DNA from: Pontiellaceae bacterium B1224
Lineage (GTDB): Bacteria > Verrucomicrobiota > Kiritimatiellia > Kiritimatiellales > Pontiellaceae
Direction: 5' to 3'
Length of the DNA: 64,000 nucleotides
Assembly (NCBI GenBank): GCA_029432815.1
Contig: JAROBA010000018.1
Location: 49,730-113,729, forward strand
A program made the translations under genes and the position numbers. The notes under the pieces are model-generated. The model saw nothing but the letters and a program-made list of their open reading frames with translations. It was not told the DNA's origin and ran no database searches. Shown one piece after another: positions 34,971-43,953 of the stretch (positions are counted from its first letter, which is position 1; every line of letters starts with the position of its first letter).

Positions 34971-36019
34971 GCATTTCAGTTGACCAGAGAACGGGACATA
35001 AAGCCCGGGAAATTTTCCAGGCATTGGAACGGCAGGTTTATGCTGACGATCCATTTTATATCCCCTCGCCGTTATCCCTGCCGGACGATGGAGGATGTTT
35101 CATCGCCCATATAAACAAAATCCCTGCAGCCTGCTGCTGCGCCCGCCTTCAAACCGGAAATCCAGCCCTTGGCACCATCGGACATTTCCAGGCATTGGAA
35201 AATCCGGTGGCGGTAAAAGCCCTGCTGAACGCAGCCGTCCAATGGTTGGAACAACTGGGTGCGGAACGCATCGTTGCGCCGATGGAGGGCGACACGTGGC
35301 ATTCCTATCGTTTCAACACGGGTCCGTTTGATGAACCACCGTTTATCAAGGAACCCTGGAACCCGCCCTACTATCCAGCTATGATCGAGTCCGCAGGATT
35401 CACCGTGACCGAAACCTACGACAGTCATATCGTCAGCGATCCGGCCACAGCGGCCGCCAACCAGAAAAAGTTTTATGACCGGTGTCTGAAACAGGGCTAC
35501 ACGTTCAGCCCGATCACGGCAAAAAACTTTAACGAGCTGCTGCCGGAAATCTATTCGCTATCATGTCGGATATTCGCCGGAAACGTACTCTACACCCCGA
35601 TCTCTCAGGAAGAATTCAAATGCATGTATCTGCCGGCAAAGACACTCATGCAGAAAGGACTTTCCTGGATTGCACACGATGCGGACCAGAAGCCGGTCGG
35701 ATATGTTTTTACCTTCCCGGACTACGCCGATGCCTTGCGCGCCATGAAAGGGAAAAACAACCTGACGGCAAGAATCCGTTTTCTCCTCAAAAAAGGCAGC
35801 GCCACACGCACCTGCCTTAAAACGCTCGGCACCCTTCCTGAAAAACGGGGTTCTGGACTGACCGCTGCCCTGACCTATCTTTCGTACAAGAACAGCGTTG
35901 ATCTGGGCTACCGGCAAACCCTGATGTGTCTCATGCACAGTTCAAATGATTCGCGCCGCTTTGGTGGCAAGGTCAATCGACCGTTCCGGAGTTATGCCCT
36001 TTACGAGTACATTCCATGA
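34967..36019 (+). CDS. GNAT-family acyltransferase-like protein
   Basis: The ATG at 34967 overlaps the previous stop as ATGA, and GGAGGT lies 6 bp before it, giving 350 residues. The C-terminal half has the GNAT elements GTLPEKRGSGLTAAL (acyl-CoA loop) and HSSNDSRRFGGKVNR with a final YALYEY strand. The N-terminal half resembles a second degenerate GNAT unit (AMIESAGFT). The substrate is unknown, and an aminoacyl or fatty-acyl transfer to a lipid head group would fit the operon. Three palindrome copies (35015, 35186, and a one-mismatch copy at 35238) encode IFQALE, HFQALE and VQWLE within the first 100 residues. Confidence 0.75.
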   Translation: MSISVDQRTGHKAREIFQALERQVYADDPFYIPSPLSLPDDGGCFIAHINKIPAACCCARLQTGNPALGTIGHFQALENPVAVKALLNAAVQWLEQLGAERIVAPMEGDTWHSYRFNTGPFDEPPFIKEPWNPPYYPAMIESAGFTVTETYDSHIVSDPATAAANQKKFYDRCLKQGYTFSPITAKNFNELLPEIYSLSCRIFAGNVLYTPISQEEFKCMYLPAKTLMQKGLSWIAHDADQKPVGYVFTFPDYADALRAMKGKNNLTARIRFLLKKGSATRTCLKTLGTLPEKRGSGLTAALTYLSYKNSVDLGYRQTLMCLMHSSNDSRRFGGKVNRPFRSYALYEYIP

Positions 36020-37545
36020 AGAACGTTGAACATAATATTACAGCCCTGCTCGACGAGGTCGCCGTTCGGTTTCCCGATCGCCCGGCGCTCGTATTCGGCA
36101 ATGCAACGCTCTCTTTCAAGGAACTGCTAAAGCGCACCAATCAATGCGCCCAGCTGCTCCGAAAAAATGGACTGAATCCGGGCGAGCGGGTCATCATTAT
36201 GGTTCCCATGTCGCCGGAGCTGTATGTGACGATGCTTGCCGTGATGCGGTGTGGAGCGGTCGTCGTCTTTGTTGATCCATGGATTCCCATGAAACAGATT
36301 GCCGCCTTTTCCGCCTTCGCGTCCCCGGCAGGGTTTATCGGAATTCCAAAAAGCCATTTGTTGCGGCTGATGAATCGAAAACTTGCCGGCGTCCGAATGA
36401 GCATTTCCACCGGAGCGGTCGCGCTGGGTATCCCCGCTAAAACATCGCTGGCCTCCGCCGCAACGCATTCTTCCGAAATGCCGCCCACGGAAGTATCGCT
36501 CGACGATCCTGCACTCATCACATTTACCAGTGGATCGAGCGGTGTTCCCAAGGGGGCAAACCGGACACACGGTTTTCTGAAGGCGCAATACGAAGCGCTC
36601 TGCCATGAAATGGATTATCGTGATGATGATATCGATCTGCCGATGTTTCCGGTCTTTGCCCTGCGTAACTTGGCCGCCGGCATCACCTCCGTTATTCCCG
36701 AAATGGATTTCCGCAACGTGGCTGAAGTCGATCCCGAAATGATCAACTGTCAAATCGTGACCAACGGGGTGACGCTCGTTACGGCCTCCCCGCCCTTCAT
36801 CGACCGGCTCGCCGGTATTGAGTCGCCACCGGCTTTACGGAAAATTTTCACCGGCGGGGCCCCGGTGAGTACGGTTCAACTGAAACAGTGGCAAGCGGCG
36901 TTTCCGAATACGGGGATCGAAATTATCTATGGTTCCACCGAAGCCGAACCCGTCGCCCATCTTTCCAGCCAGGAACGGATTGAAGCAGATTCTACGGAAG
37001 GCTTCTGTTGTGGCAAACCGACCGACCTGCTGAAAACCCGCATTGTTGAAATCCGCAAGGGCACCATTGCTCCGGAGGAATTGGATGCGATGACGCTTCC
37101 GCAAGGCCAGACGGGCGAACTGCTCGTTTCCGGCAAACATGTGTGCCGCGACTATTTCAACAACCCCGACGCCGCGCGGGAAAACAAAATATTCGAAAGC
37201 AACGGCACCTGCTGGCACCGCATGGGCGACACGGGCTACTTTGATAAACAGGGTCGTTTTTTTCTGACCGGCCGCGTGCATTCAACCATCGTTCGCAACG
37301 GTCAAATTCTGCATGCCCAGCTCGTAGAGGCTGAAGCACACAAACAAGTACCCACAGCCCGGCGCATAGCCGCGCTCGAATTCGAAGGTAAGCTGGTTGT
37401 GGTGATCGAGGGTAAAGACGAGGCAAACCAGATCGATGCCGACCAGGTGATTTTTACGGATACTCCCCTGCCCGTGGACCCGCGGCACAACTCAAAGATC
37501 GACTATTCCAAACTCAGGAAACGGATCGAAACAGGAAAACTTTAA
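36016..37545 (+). CDS. AMP-forming acyl-CoA/acyl-ACP ligase
   Basis: The 509-residue member of the ANL superfamily has the P-loop-like motif LITFTSGSSGVPKGANRTH, IIYGSTEAEP and the late hinge segment MGDTGYFDKQGRFFLTGR. Such enzymes activate carboxylic acids with ATP and pass them to CoA, ACP or an amine. Fatty-acid activation for lipid assembly is the natural role here. It overlaps the GNAT gene by 4 bp and stops directly against the UbiA-like ATG. It is distinct from the ligase domain of the Aas fusion, so the operon carries two activating enzymes. Confidence 0.88.
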   Translation: MKNVEHNITALLDEVAVRFPDRPALVFGNATLSFKELLKRTNQCAQLLRKNGLNPGERVIIMVPMSPELYVTMLAVMRCGAVVVFVDPWIPMKQIAAFSAFASPAGFIGIPKSHLLRLMNRKLAGVRMSISTGAVALGIPAKTSLASAATHSSEMPPTEVSLDDPALITFTSGSSGVPKGANRTHGFLKAQYEALCHEMDYRDDDIDLPMFPVFALRNLAAGITSVIPEMDFRNVAEVDPEMINCQIVTNGVTLVTASPPFIDRLAGIESPPALRKIFTGGAPVSTVQLKQWQAAFPNTGIEIIYGSTEAEPVAHLSSQERIEADSTEGFCCGKPTDLLKTRIVEIRKGTIAPEELDAMTLPQGQTGELLVSGKHVCRDYFNNPDAARENKIFESNGTCWHRMGDTGYFDKQGRFFLTGRVHSTIVRNGQILHAQLVEAEAHKQVPTARRIAALEFEGKLVVVIEGKDEANQIDADQVIFTDTPLPVDPRHNSKIDYSKLRKRIETGKL

Positions 37546-38508
37546 ATGAGAACTAACGAACTAACTTTAGAATCTCCTTTCGGACAACGGCTCGGGGCCT
37601 ATTTGGCCGAGCGTTTTCCCCTGCCCAATCATATATGCATGGTTGTCATCTATTTCCTGGCCAACCAATTCCTCGCTCAGGTGCTGGGCAATCCGGGGGA
37701 GCCGCTTCGCATTGGCTGGTTCACGCTGCTGGGCATGGTTTTTCTCTTCTGCATATTTTTTCATCTGCGGGTGTTCGACGAGCACAAAGATTATGCCGAC
37801 GACTGCTTACACTATCCCGACCGTATCCTGACGCGGGGCCTGATTACCCTCACCCATCTCAAGATACTCGGAGGCATTGCCCTCGTACTCGAACTCAGCT
37901 GTGCGGCCGTCAGCGGTTGGCCGGCAGTGGTGGCTGTGGTTGTGACCATCATTTTTTCCTGGATCATGCTGCATGAATTTTTCGTGCGCAACTGGCTGCG
38001 GGCTCATTTCATGATCTATGCAGTTTCGCATATGCTCATCATGCCGCTGATGACCGCCACCATTTTCAGCTTCACGATGCAGCGCCCGTTCTGGGAAGCG
38101 CCCTGGCTTTTCTGGGCCTATGCCGCTGCCGACTTTTTCGCCTTCGCCAACTGGGAAATTTCGCGCAAGATTCGACTGCCGGAAGATGAGATCGACGGGG
38201 TTTCGAGTTATTCCAAGGAATTCGGTATGTTTGCCGCCTGCAATGTGGTTCTGGCACTGCGCATCCTCAATACGGGGTTGGCCTGGATTGTCGGCATTTA
38301 TCTTCATCTCGGATTCTTTTACTATGCCGGATTGATCGTCCTTTTCCTGATCACGCTGTTCGGCCTGCTGCGCTTCCGGCTTAATCCCACCCGCAAAACG
38401 GCGAAGAGCCTGGAGGCCTATGGAGGTAGCTACATTATTCTATTTTACTTCGTTCTGGCGGCGGAACTTTTCCGCACCCATGGCGTAACGTTCGGAGGTT
38501 CATTTTGA
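37546..38508 (+). CDS. UbiA-family prenyltransferase-like membrane protein
   Basis: The 320-residue protein has about eight to nine membrane helices. The first Asp-rich motif of UbiA appears as RVFDEHKDYADD followed by YPDRILTRGLI, and a second acidic site lies near LPEDEIDGVSSYSKEFG. UbiA proteins join polyprenyl or other isoprenoid diphosphates to an aromatic ring, glycerol phosphate or similar acceptor. The acceptor is unknown here. There is no gap to the ligase gene before it, and it ends overlapping the next gene. With HMG-CoA reductase and a prenol-kinase-like protein it gives the operon an isoprenoid theme. Confidence 0.8.
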   Translation: MRTNELTLESPFGQRLGAYLAERFPLPNHICMVVIYFLANQFLAQVLGNPGEPLRIGWFTLLGMVFLFCIFFHLRVFDEHKDYADDCLHYPDRILTRGLITLTHLKILGGIALVLELSCAAVSGWPAVVAVVVTIIFSWIMLHEFFVRNWLRAHFMIYAVSHMLIMPLMTATIFSFTMQRPFWEAPWLFWAYAAADFFAFANWEISRKIRLPEDEIDGVSSYSKEFGMFAACNVVLALRILNTGLAWIVGIYLHLGFFYYAGLIVLFLITLFGLLRFRLNPTRKTAKSLEAYGGSYIILFYFVLAAELFRTHGVTFGGSF

Positions 38509-41144
38509 AACATCTATTCCATCCTGACCCCGCCTTAACGGAACTTCCAATCATTGGAGGAAAAGGGATCAACCTCCACCGCCTGCAGCAAAAGCATCCG
38601 GTGCCGGACTGGGTTGCCCTGCCAACTTCAGTATTTTTCCAATGTCTGGAAAGCAACAACCTCTCCGGCAAAACCGCCGACGAAATTCAGGAGCTTATTT
38701 TATCCGCCGACCTGCCCGCCCAACTTACCGCAGAATTAGATGAAATTTTCGGCGATGCGTTTGTATCCGTTCGTTCGTCCTCCGCCGATGAAGATGGTGC
38801 CGAACACTCGTTCGCGGGCATTCACGAAAGCTATCTCTACGTCAAGGGTGCTCCCTCCATTATCGATCATATCCGAAAAGTCTGGGCTTCCGGCTATCAG
38901 GAACGCGCGCTGGCCTACCGCAAAGAAAACGACCTGCCGCTGCACCCCGTTCCCATGGCCGTCATCATCCAGCGCATGGTCGATGCAGAAACCAGCGGCG
39001 TGGTCTTTACGGCCGATCCGAACACCCGGAATCCGCATGTCATGATACTCTCCGCGCTGTATGGATTGGGCGAAGGACTCGTGAGTGCCGGACTCGAAGC
39101 CGACCATATCGAATTCAACAAACGATCCGGTGAATTCAAGACGACAGTTGCAACCAAAGAAACGCGCTATGCGTTCGATGCCAAAACTGGCGCGGGTATT
39201 TGTGAATGCCCGGTGGAGGATGCCCTCCGGAATCAACCGGCGCTTTCCGAACCGCAGTTGCAACAACTGGCCGAAACCGCGCTGGCTATTGAAAAGGAAT
39301 ATCGATGCCCGCAGGATATTGAATTTTGTTTCGATGCATCTGGCAAACTGTTCATTCTCCAAACCCGGGCCATTACCACCGTCGATGAATACGGTCCGGC
39401 GGCGGGCAACCAGCAGGTGTGGGACAACTCTAATATTATTGAGAGTTATTCCGGCGTCACCTCTCCCATGACGTTCAGCTTTATCCGCCATGCCTATTCC
39501 GTGGTCTACAACTGCTTTTCCGAGGTGATGGGTATTCCCCGCAAGACGATCGAGGAAAATCAGGGCGTCTACCGCAACATGCTTGGGCTCTTCGAGGGGC
39601 AGGTCTATTACAACCTTCAAAACTGGTATCGGCTGATTCAGCAGTTTCCCGGCTACGCTTACAACAAGGCTTTCATGGAATCCATGATGGGCGTCAAAGA
39701 TGTTGCCGACAGCGGGAACGGTGATAAAAAAGCCAGCGCATACAGACGCAACTGTATTGAACTACCCAAACTGCTTCGGCTCGTCTTTCGGATGCTGCAC
39801 CGCTTCATGTGTCTGAAAAAGCTGGTCCCAGAATTCAATCAGCATTTCGATCATTACTACGGCCAGTGGGCGGCCCTCAATTTCAAAGAACTGCCGCCTC
39901 ACGATTTGATGCAGATTTATGATGATATGGAAAAGCATCTGCTGCGAAACTGGAAAACACCCATCATCAACGATTTCTATGTGATGGTATTCTACGGAAC
40001 GCTCAAAGGCTGCTGCAGCAAATGGTGCGGCGATGAAAACGGCACGCTTCAGAACAATCTGATCTGCGGCGAAGGCGACATTGAAAGCACCGTGCCTACC
40101 CGCATTCTCATGAAACTTGCCGCCGATATTAAGGCGGATCCGGAACTCGCAAAACTCTTCACCGAAAGCACTCCAGAAAAATTACTGGCCACGGTTCCGC
40201 AGGAACAACCGCAGATAGCCGAAGCTGTTACCGACTATCTGAACCGATACGGATTCCGCTGCATGAATGAACTCAAACTTGAAGAACCATCCCTGCACGA
40301 AACGCCCGAGTTCGTCTACCAGATGATCGCTAACTACGTGCTCATGGACGATGCACTGCTCGATACAGCCGCCATGGATGAACGTGAAAACGCCATTCGG
40401 GCCGAAGCCGAACAGGAAGCCTTTGCACCTTTGTCCGGGATTAAAAAAATGTTTTTCCGCTTCTCCCTGAAGCATGCGAGGCGGGGCGTAAAGAATCGGG
40501 AAAACATGCGTTTTGCCCGTACAAAAATCTATGGGCTGCTTCGTCAGTTGCTCAATGCCGTTGGTGAAAACTTGACTCGGGAACATATCATTGATGCCTC
40601 GCAGGACATCTACTACCTCACAGTTGATGAAGTCTGGGACTTTGTAAAAGGCACCGCAGTCACTACCCATCTGCGAGACCTCATTGCCCTTCGACAAACA
40701 GAGTTTGAAGGCTATCGAAAATCTGCCACACCTCCGGACGATCATTTCGAAACGTATGGAATGGCGTACAACCGCAACCGATTCAAAAATCATGAACGTG
40801 CGGCTGAAGTTGAAACAGAGAATGGCACCCTGCGAGGGATCGGCTGCTCCCCCGGGTCCGTCGAGGGCATCGCACGCGTCATCCATTCCCCGCGCGATGA
40901 CATTCGGCTCAATGGCGAAATTCTTGTTGCCGCCCGCACCGATCCCGGTTGGGTACCATTATATCCCTCTGTGTCGGGTATCCTGATCGAACGCGGCAGT
41001 ATCCTTTCCCACTCCGCCATTGTTGCCCGCGAAATGGGCATTCCCGCCATTGTGGGAATCCCGAACCTGCTCAAGGAAATCAAAGACGAACAGCCCCTGC
41101 ACATGGATGCCACGACCGGACAAGTCGTTTTAAAGGAGGTCTGA
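38505..41144 (+). CDS. PEP-synthase/PPDK-like phosphotransferase
   Basis: The start is a TTG at 38505, placed 6 bp after GGAGG and overlapping the previous stop, giving 879 residues. The N-terminal ATP-grasp domain has FVSVRSSSADEDGAEHSFAG and the C-terminus has the swivelling phospho-His domain (ERGSILSHSAIVAREMGIPA, catalytic His in SHS). The middle part (CCSKWCGDENG, STVPTRILMKLA) is not that of the PEP/pyruvate-binding TIM barrel. The layout therefore resembles rifampin phosphotransferase-type enzymes that move the beta-phosphate of ATP to a small acceptor. In this operon a lipid alcohol is a reasonable guess. Palindromes lie at 38545 (one mismatch) and 38637. Confidence 0.82.
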   Translation: MKHLFHPDPALTELPIIGGKGINLHRLQQKHPVPDWVALPTSVFFQCLESNNLSGKTADEIQELILSADLPAQLTAELDEIFGDAFVSVRSSSADEDGAEHSFAGIHESYLYVKGAPSIIDHIRKVWASGYQERALAYRKENDLPLHPVPMAVIIQRMVDAETSGVVFTADPNTRNPHVMILSALYGLGEGLVSAGLEADHIEFNKRSGEFKTTVATKETRYAFDAKTGAGICECPVEDALRNQPALSEPQLQQLAETALAIEKEYRCPQDIEFCFDASGKLFILQTRAITTVDEYGPAAGNQQVWDNSNIIESYSGVTSPMTFSFIRHAYSVVYNCFSEVMGIPRKTIEENQGVYRNMLGLFEGQVYYNLQNWYRLIQQFPGYAYNKAFMESMMGVKDVADSGNGDKKASAYRRNCIELPKLLRLVFRMLHRFMCLKKLVPEFNQHFDHYYGQWAALNFKELPPHDLMQIYDDMEKHLLRNWKTPIINDFYVMVFYGTLKGCCSKWCGDENGTLQNNLICGEGDIESTVPTRILMKLAADIKADPELAKLFTESTPEKLLATVPQEQPQIAEAVTDYLNRYGFRCMNELKLEEPSLHETPEFVYQMIANYVLMDDALLDTAAMDERENAIRAEAEQEAFAPLSGIKKMFFRFSLKHARRGVKNRENMRFARTKIYGLLRQLLNAVGENLTREHIIDASQDIYYLTVDEVWDFVKGTAVTTHLRDLIALRQTEFEGYRKSATPPDDHFETYGMAYNRNRFKNHERAAEVETENGTLRGIGCSPGSVEGIARVIHSPRDDIRLNGEILVAARTDPGWVPLYPSVSGILIERGSILSHSAIVAREMGIPAIVGIPNLLKEIKDEQPLHMDATTGQVVLKEV

Positions 41145-41146
41145 CC

Positions 41147-43816
41147 ATGGAAGCATTAATCTTAATCCCTGTTCTTATAGTCATCGCGATTCCAATTCTG
41201 GCCATTGTTGCACTCGTAAAGGCAACGGATACTCAGCAAAAAATCAAAGCACTCGAAGAGCGGGTAAACGTTCTGTCAAACATTCTTGCTGATACTGCGC
41301 GAGAGAAACCTCCAAAAATACCCGTTCCGCAACCTGAACAGGTGACTCCCGCTCATATAGAAAAGCCGGTTGTTAAACCTGAAAAGAGCACTCCGAAGCC
41401 CATCGCAGCCAAACCTACCATGGTTCCACCGAAACCGGTTCCGAAGCCGCGACCGAAGATCAATATGGAAGAGGCGTTCGGCGGAAAGATTGCCGGACTG
41501 ATCGGCGTAATGATTCTGGTGGCAGGTATTGCTTTTCTGGTTGGATCTCCGGGCATTGTCTGGCCGGAACCCCTGTTTAAAATACTCATGGGCCTGACGT
41601 TCGGCGGCATTCTGCTGGCGGCCGGACATGTTGCCAATCGCATGGCCAGCGGCAAGTTTGTTCAGCTGTCCCGCACGATGACCGGCGGAGGCGGTGGACT
41701 CTTTTATTTCTGCATTTTTGCCGCCTATAATATGTATCACCTCTGCGGGCCGCTTGTGACCGCGGTGGGGCTTACGCTGAGTGCCGCGCTTCTTCTCTTT
41801 CTGTCGCTGGTCTATAATTCACAGATTGTGGCAACACTGGGAGTTCTGGGAGCATTCATTACGCCCCTGCTCACCGGCGGCGATGTGGATCAGGGCGTTT
41901 TCCCGTTGGCCTATATTGCACTGATTAACCTTCCGGTAATGTTTCTGGGTATTAAGAAAAACTGGCAGGTGCTCTACAACAGTGCCTATGCTTTCACCCT
42001 GTTCTATTTCTATTTTTGGCTCGTAAACTTCAGTCCGGAAGGATGGCTCACGGCGCTTTCAGCCAGCGTTGTATTTTTCGCCGAGTTTATGGCGCTCAGC
42101 CTGTTGATTGTTCAGCAACGAAAACGACAGGAAGCTGGCCCGCTCAACAAGGTCCGCCTGGCCGCTTCAATCCTGTTTTTATTCATCAACTTTTACTTCA
42201 TCTTTGAAGGAACGGTCCGAGATGCATGGATTGGAGGATGTTTCGCGGGCACTACACTGGTATTGGCCGGACTCGCCAGACTTTGCTGGAAATGGCAGGC
42301 GGCATTTAAAGCCGAAACCCTGCTACTCATCCTCTGGGCCATCCTGTCGGGAGCCCTGCTTATTTTCGAAACAACAAGCGGCAGTATACGCGGTTTGCTC
42401 TGGTGCGCTCAGGCGTTGGCCATTGCCTGGTTCTTCCGCAAGCCTGCTCCCCGCGCCATCGTTACGTGCAGCATTATTCTGAGTTCAATCGGAATGGGTA
42501 CGCTTATCTGGTTTATGTTCACCGACACATCTATGGACAGCCGATGGTTCAATCTCGAATCCTTTCTGCTGTTGGCAGGTATATTTTTCCAAAGCATCAG
42601 CTGTTGGATTCTTCCGAACAAGCAATATAAAGAAGCTTCTGTATTTCTTCAGGTCAGTTGTCTTGCAGCCATACTACTGGCCGCAGGAAACGACATTCTT
42701 AAATTCAGCAGCACCGATACGATTCCGTGGCTGATCGCCACATGCACCTTTACCGGAGCCGCCCTCTTCTGCCGAAAACGGCAAACTGAATTCATTAAAG
42801 AGACGCTGCACTTCACGCTTGCAACCCTACTCTGTTTTGCCGTCTTTCTGCATATGCTGCTGGCCGGATTATGGATCAGTTTGTCATGGACTGTACTCGG
42901 AACCGTCATTGCCCTTTTCACATTAAGGGTGAATTCCAAGGAACTTCAAAACAGCGCCATTCTGATCGGATTTGCCGCCCTGGTGCATGCCACAATCCAG
43001 CCCGTTCAAGCCGGCGCGAATCTCATCCTCATCAACCCGCATACATTGACCGGACTGTTTACAGCCGCGACAATCGGATTCCAGGCCACGCTCTATAACC
43101 GAATCAAGCAACCGGGTACCTCCAAAGATGGAGCCCGCATACTTTGGTTTATCTGCATCGGAGCCGTTCTTGCCATTTCCTTCCGCAACCTCTTCACGGT
43201 GCTCCCGTCCAATACACCGCTCCCCTGGTTGCTCACATCAATCATTGCCCTGTTTGTCGGAAACCTGGTGAGCTGGATACTCGGAACCGATCCGATGCTG
43301 CGCCGTGCCGGTCAATTTATTGTTGCCGCAGTTCCTGTAAAAATCATTCTGCTGGATGTCGGAATCCCATGGGAAACACTCAGCATTACTCCATCATTGA
43401 CCAGTTATATTCTATGGATTCAGCTGGCTATGCTCTCGGAAATTCTATTGTTTGCCTGTCGCACAAAAATCGAACCGGCTATCTATCGCGGCTACTATGC
43501 AATCGCGCCGCTGGTCGTATTCATTGCACTGGTCTCCTTCGCAATCGGAACCTCAGATATTACTTGGAGCTGGGCGGTCGTATCGCTTTGGTGGGGCATC
43601 GCCGGACTCGCGTTCACCCTCTTTGGTTTTGCCCGGAAAAGTAAACTTCACCGGCTCTTCGCCCTGTTGCTTTTTGCAGCAACGATTGGAAAAGTTTTAA
43701 TCGTCGACTGCAGTGTTTTCCAAACCGGTGCACGCGTCATGATCCTCATTGGAATAGGCCTCCTGCTGCTCATCCTCTCCTTCATCTATCAGAAGGTTTC
43801 CGCAAAAATACTTTAA
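41147..43816 (+). CDS. DUF2339 multi-pass membrane protein
   Basis: The ATG at 41147 follows AAGGAGGT closely, giving 889 residues. The longer frame from 40949 starts inside the previous gene. After a short N-terminal helix and coiled coil (QQKIKALEERVNVLSN) comes a Pro/Lys-rich linker. GGKIAGLIGVMILVAGIAFL then opens more than 20 hydrophobic helices, the DUF2339 pattern. Function is unknown in all relatives I know. It is 2 bp from the phosphotransferase gene and may be the last gene of the operon or the first of the DUF2157/GDYXXLXY set that follows. Confidence 0.85.
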   Translation: MEALILIPVLIVIAIPILAIVALVKATDTQQKIKALEERVNVLSNILADTAREKPPKIPVPQPEQVTPAHIEKPVVKPEKSTPKPIAAKPTMVPPKPVPKPRPKINMEEAFGGKIAGLIGVMILVAGIAFLVGSPGIVWPEPLFKILMGLTFGGILLAAGHVANRMASGKFVQLSRTMTGGGGGLFYFCIFAAYNMYHLCGPLVTAVGLTLSAALLLFLSLVYNSQIVATLGVLGAFITPLLTGGDVDQGVFPLAYIALINLPVMFLGIKKNWQVLYNSAYAFTLFYFYFWLVNFSPEGWLTALSASVVFFAEFMALSLLIVQQRKRQEAGPLNKVRLAASILFLFINFYFIFEGTVRDAWIGGCFAGTTLVLAGLARLCWKWQAAFKAETLLLILWAILSGALLIFETTSGSIRGLLWCAQALAIAWFFRKPAPRAIVTCSIILSSIGMGTLIWFMFTDTSMDSRWFNLESFLLLAGIFFQSISCWILPNKQYKEASVFLQVSCLAAILLAAGNDILKFSSTDTIPWLIATCTFTGAALFCRKRQTEFIKETLHFTLATLLCFAVFLHMLLAGLWISLSWTVLGTVIALFTLRVNSKELQNSAILIGFAALVHATIQPVQAGANLILINPHTLTGLFTAATIGFQATLYNRIKQPGTSKDGARILWFICIGAVLAISFRNLFTVLPSNTPLPWLLTSIIALFVGNLVSWILGTDPMLRRAGQFIVAAVPVKIILLDVGIPWETLSITPSLTSYILWIQLAMLSEILLFACRTKIEPAIYRGYYAIAPLVVFIALVSFAIGTSDITWSWAVVSLWWGIAGLAFTLFGFARKSKLHRLFALLLFAATIGKVLIVDCSVFQTGARVMILIGIGLLLLILSFIYQKVSAKIL

Positions 43817-43953
43817 ACCACTGTATTAAAGAAAATTATGCATCAGATCCCGACAGCAAATAAACTACCGCTCTCCGCCTCCCAAAAAATATCCAAGGTT
43901 TTTAAAGCACCCCCTAAGCATTCGGGTGTAATATTCAATACGGAGGAAACGTA

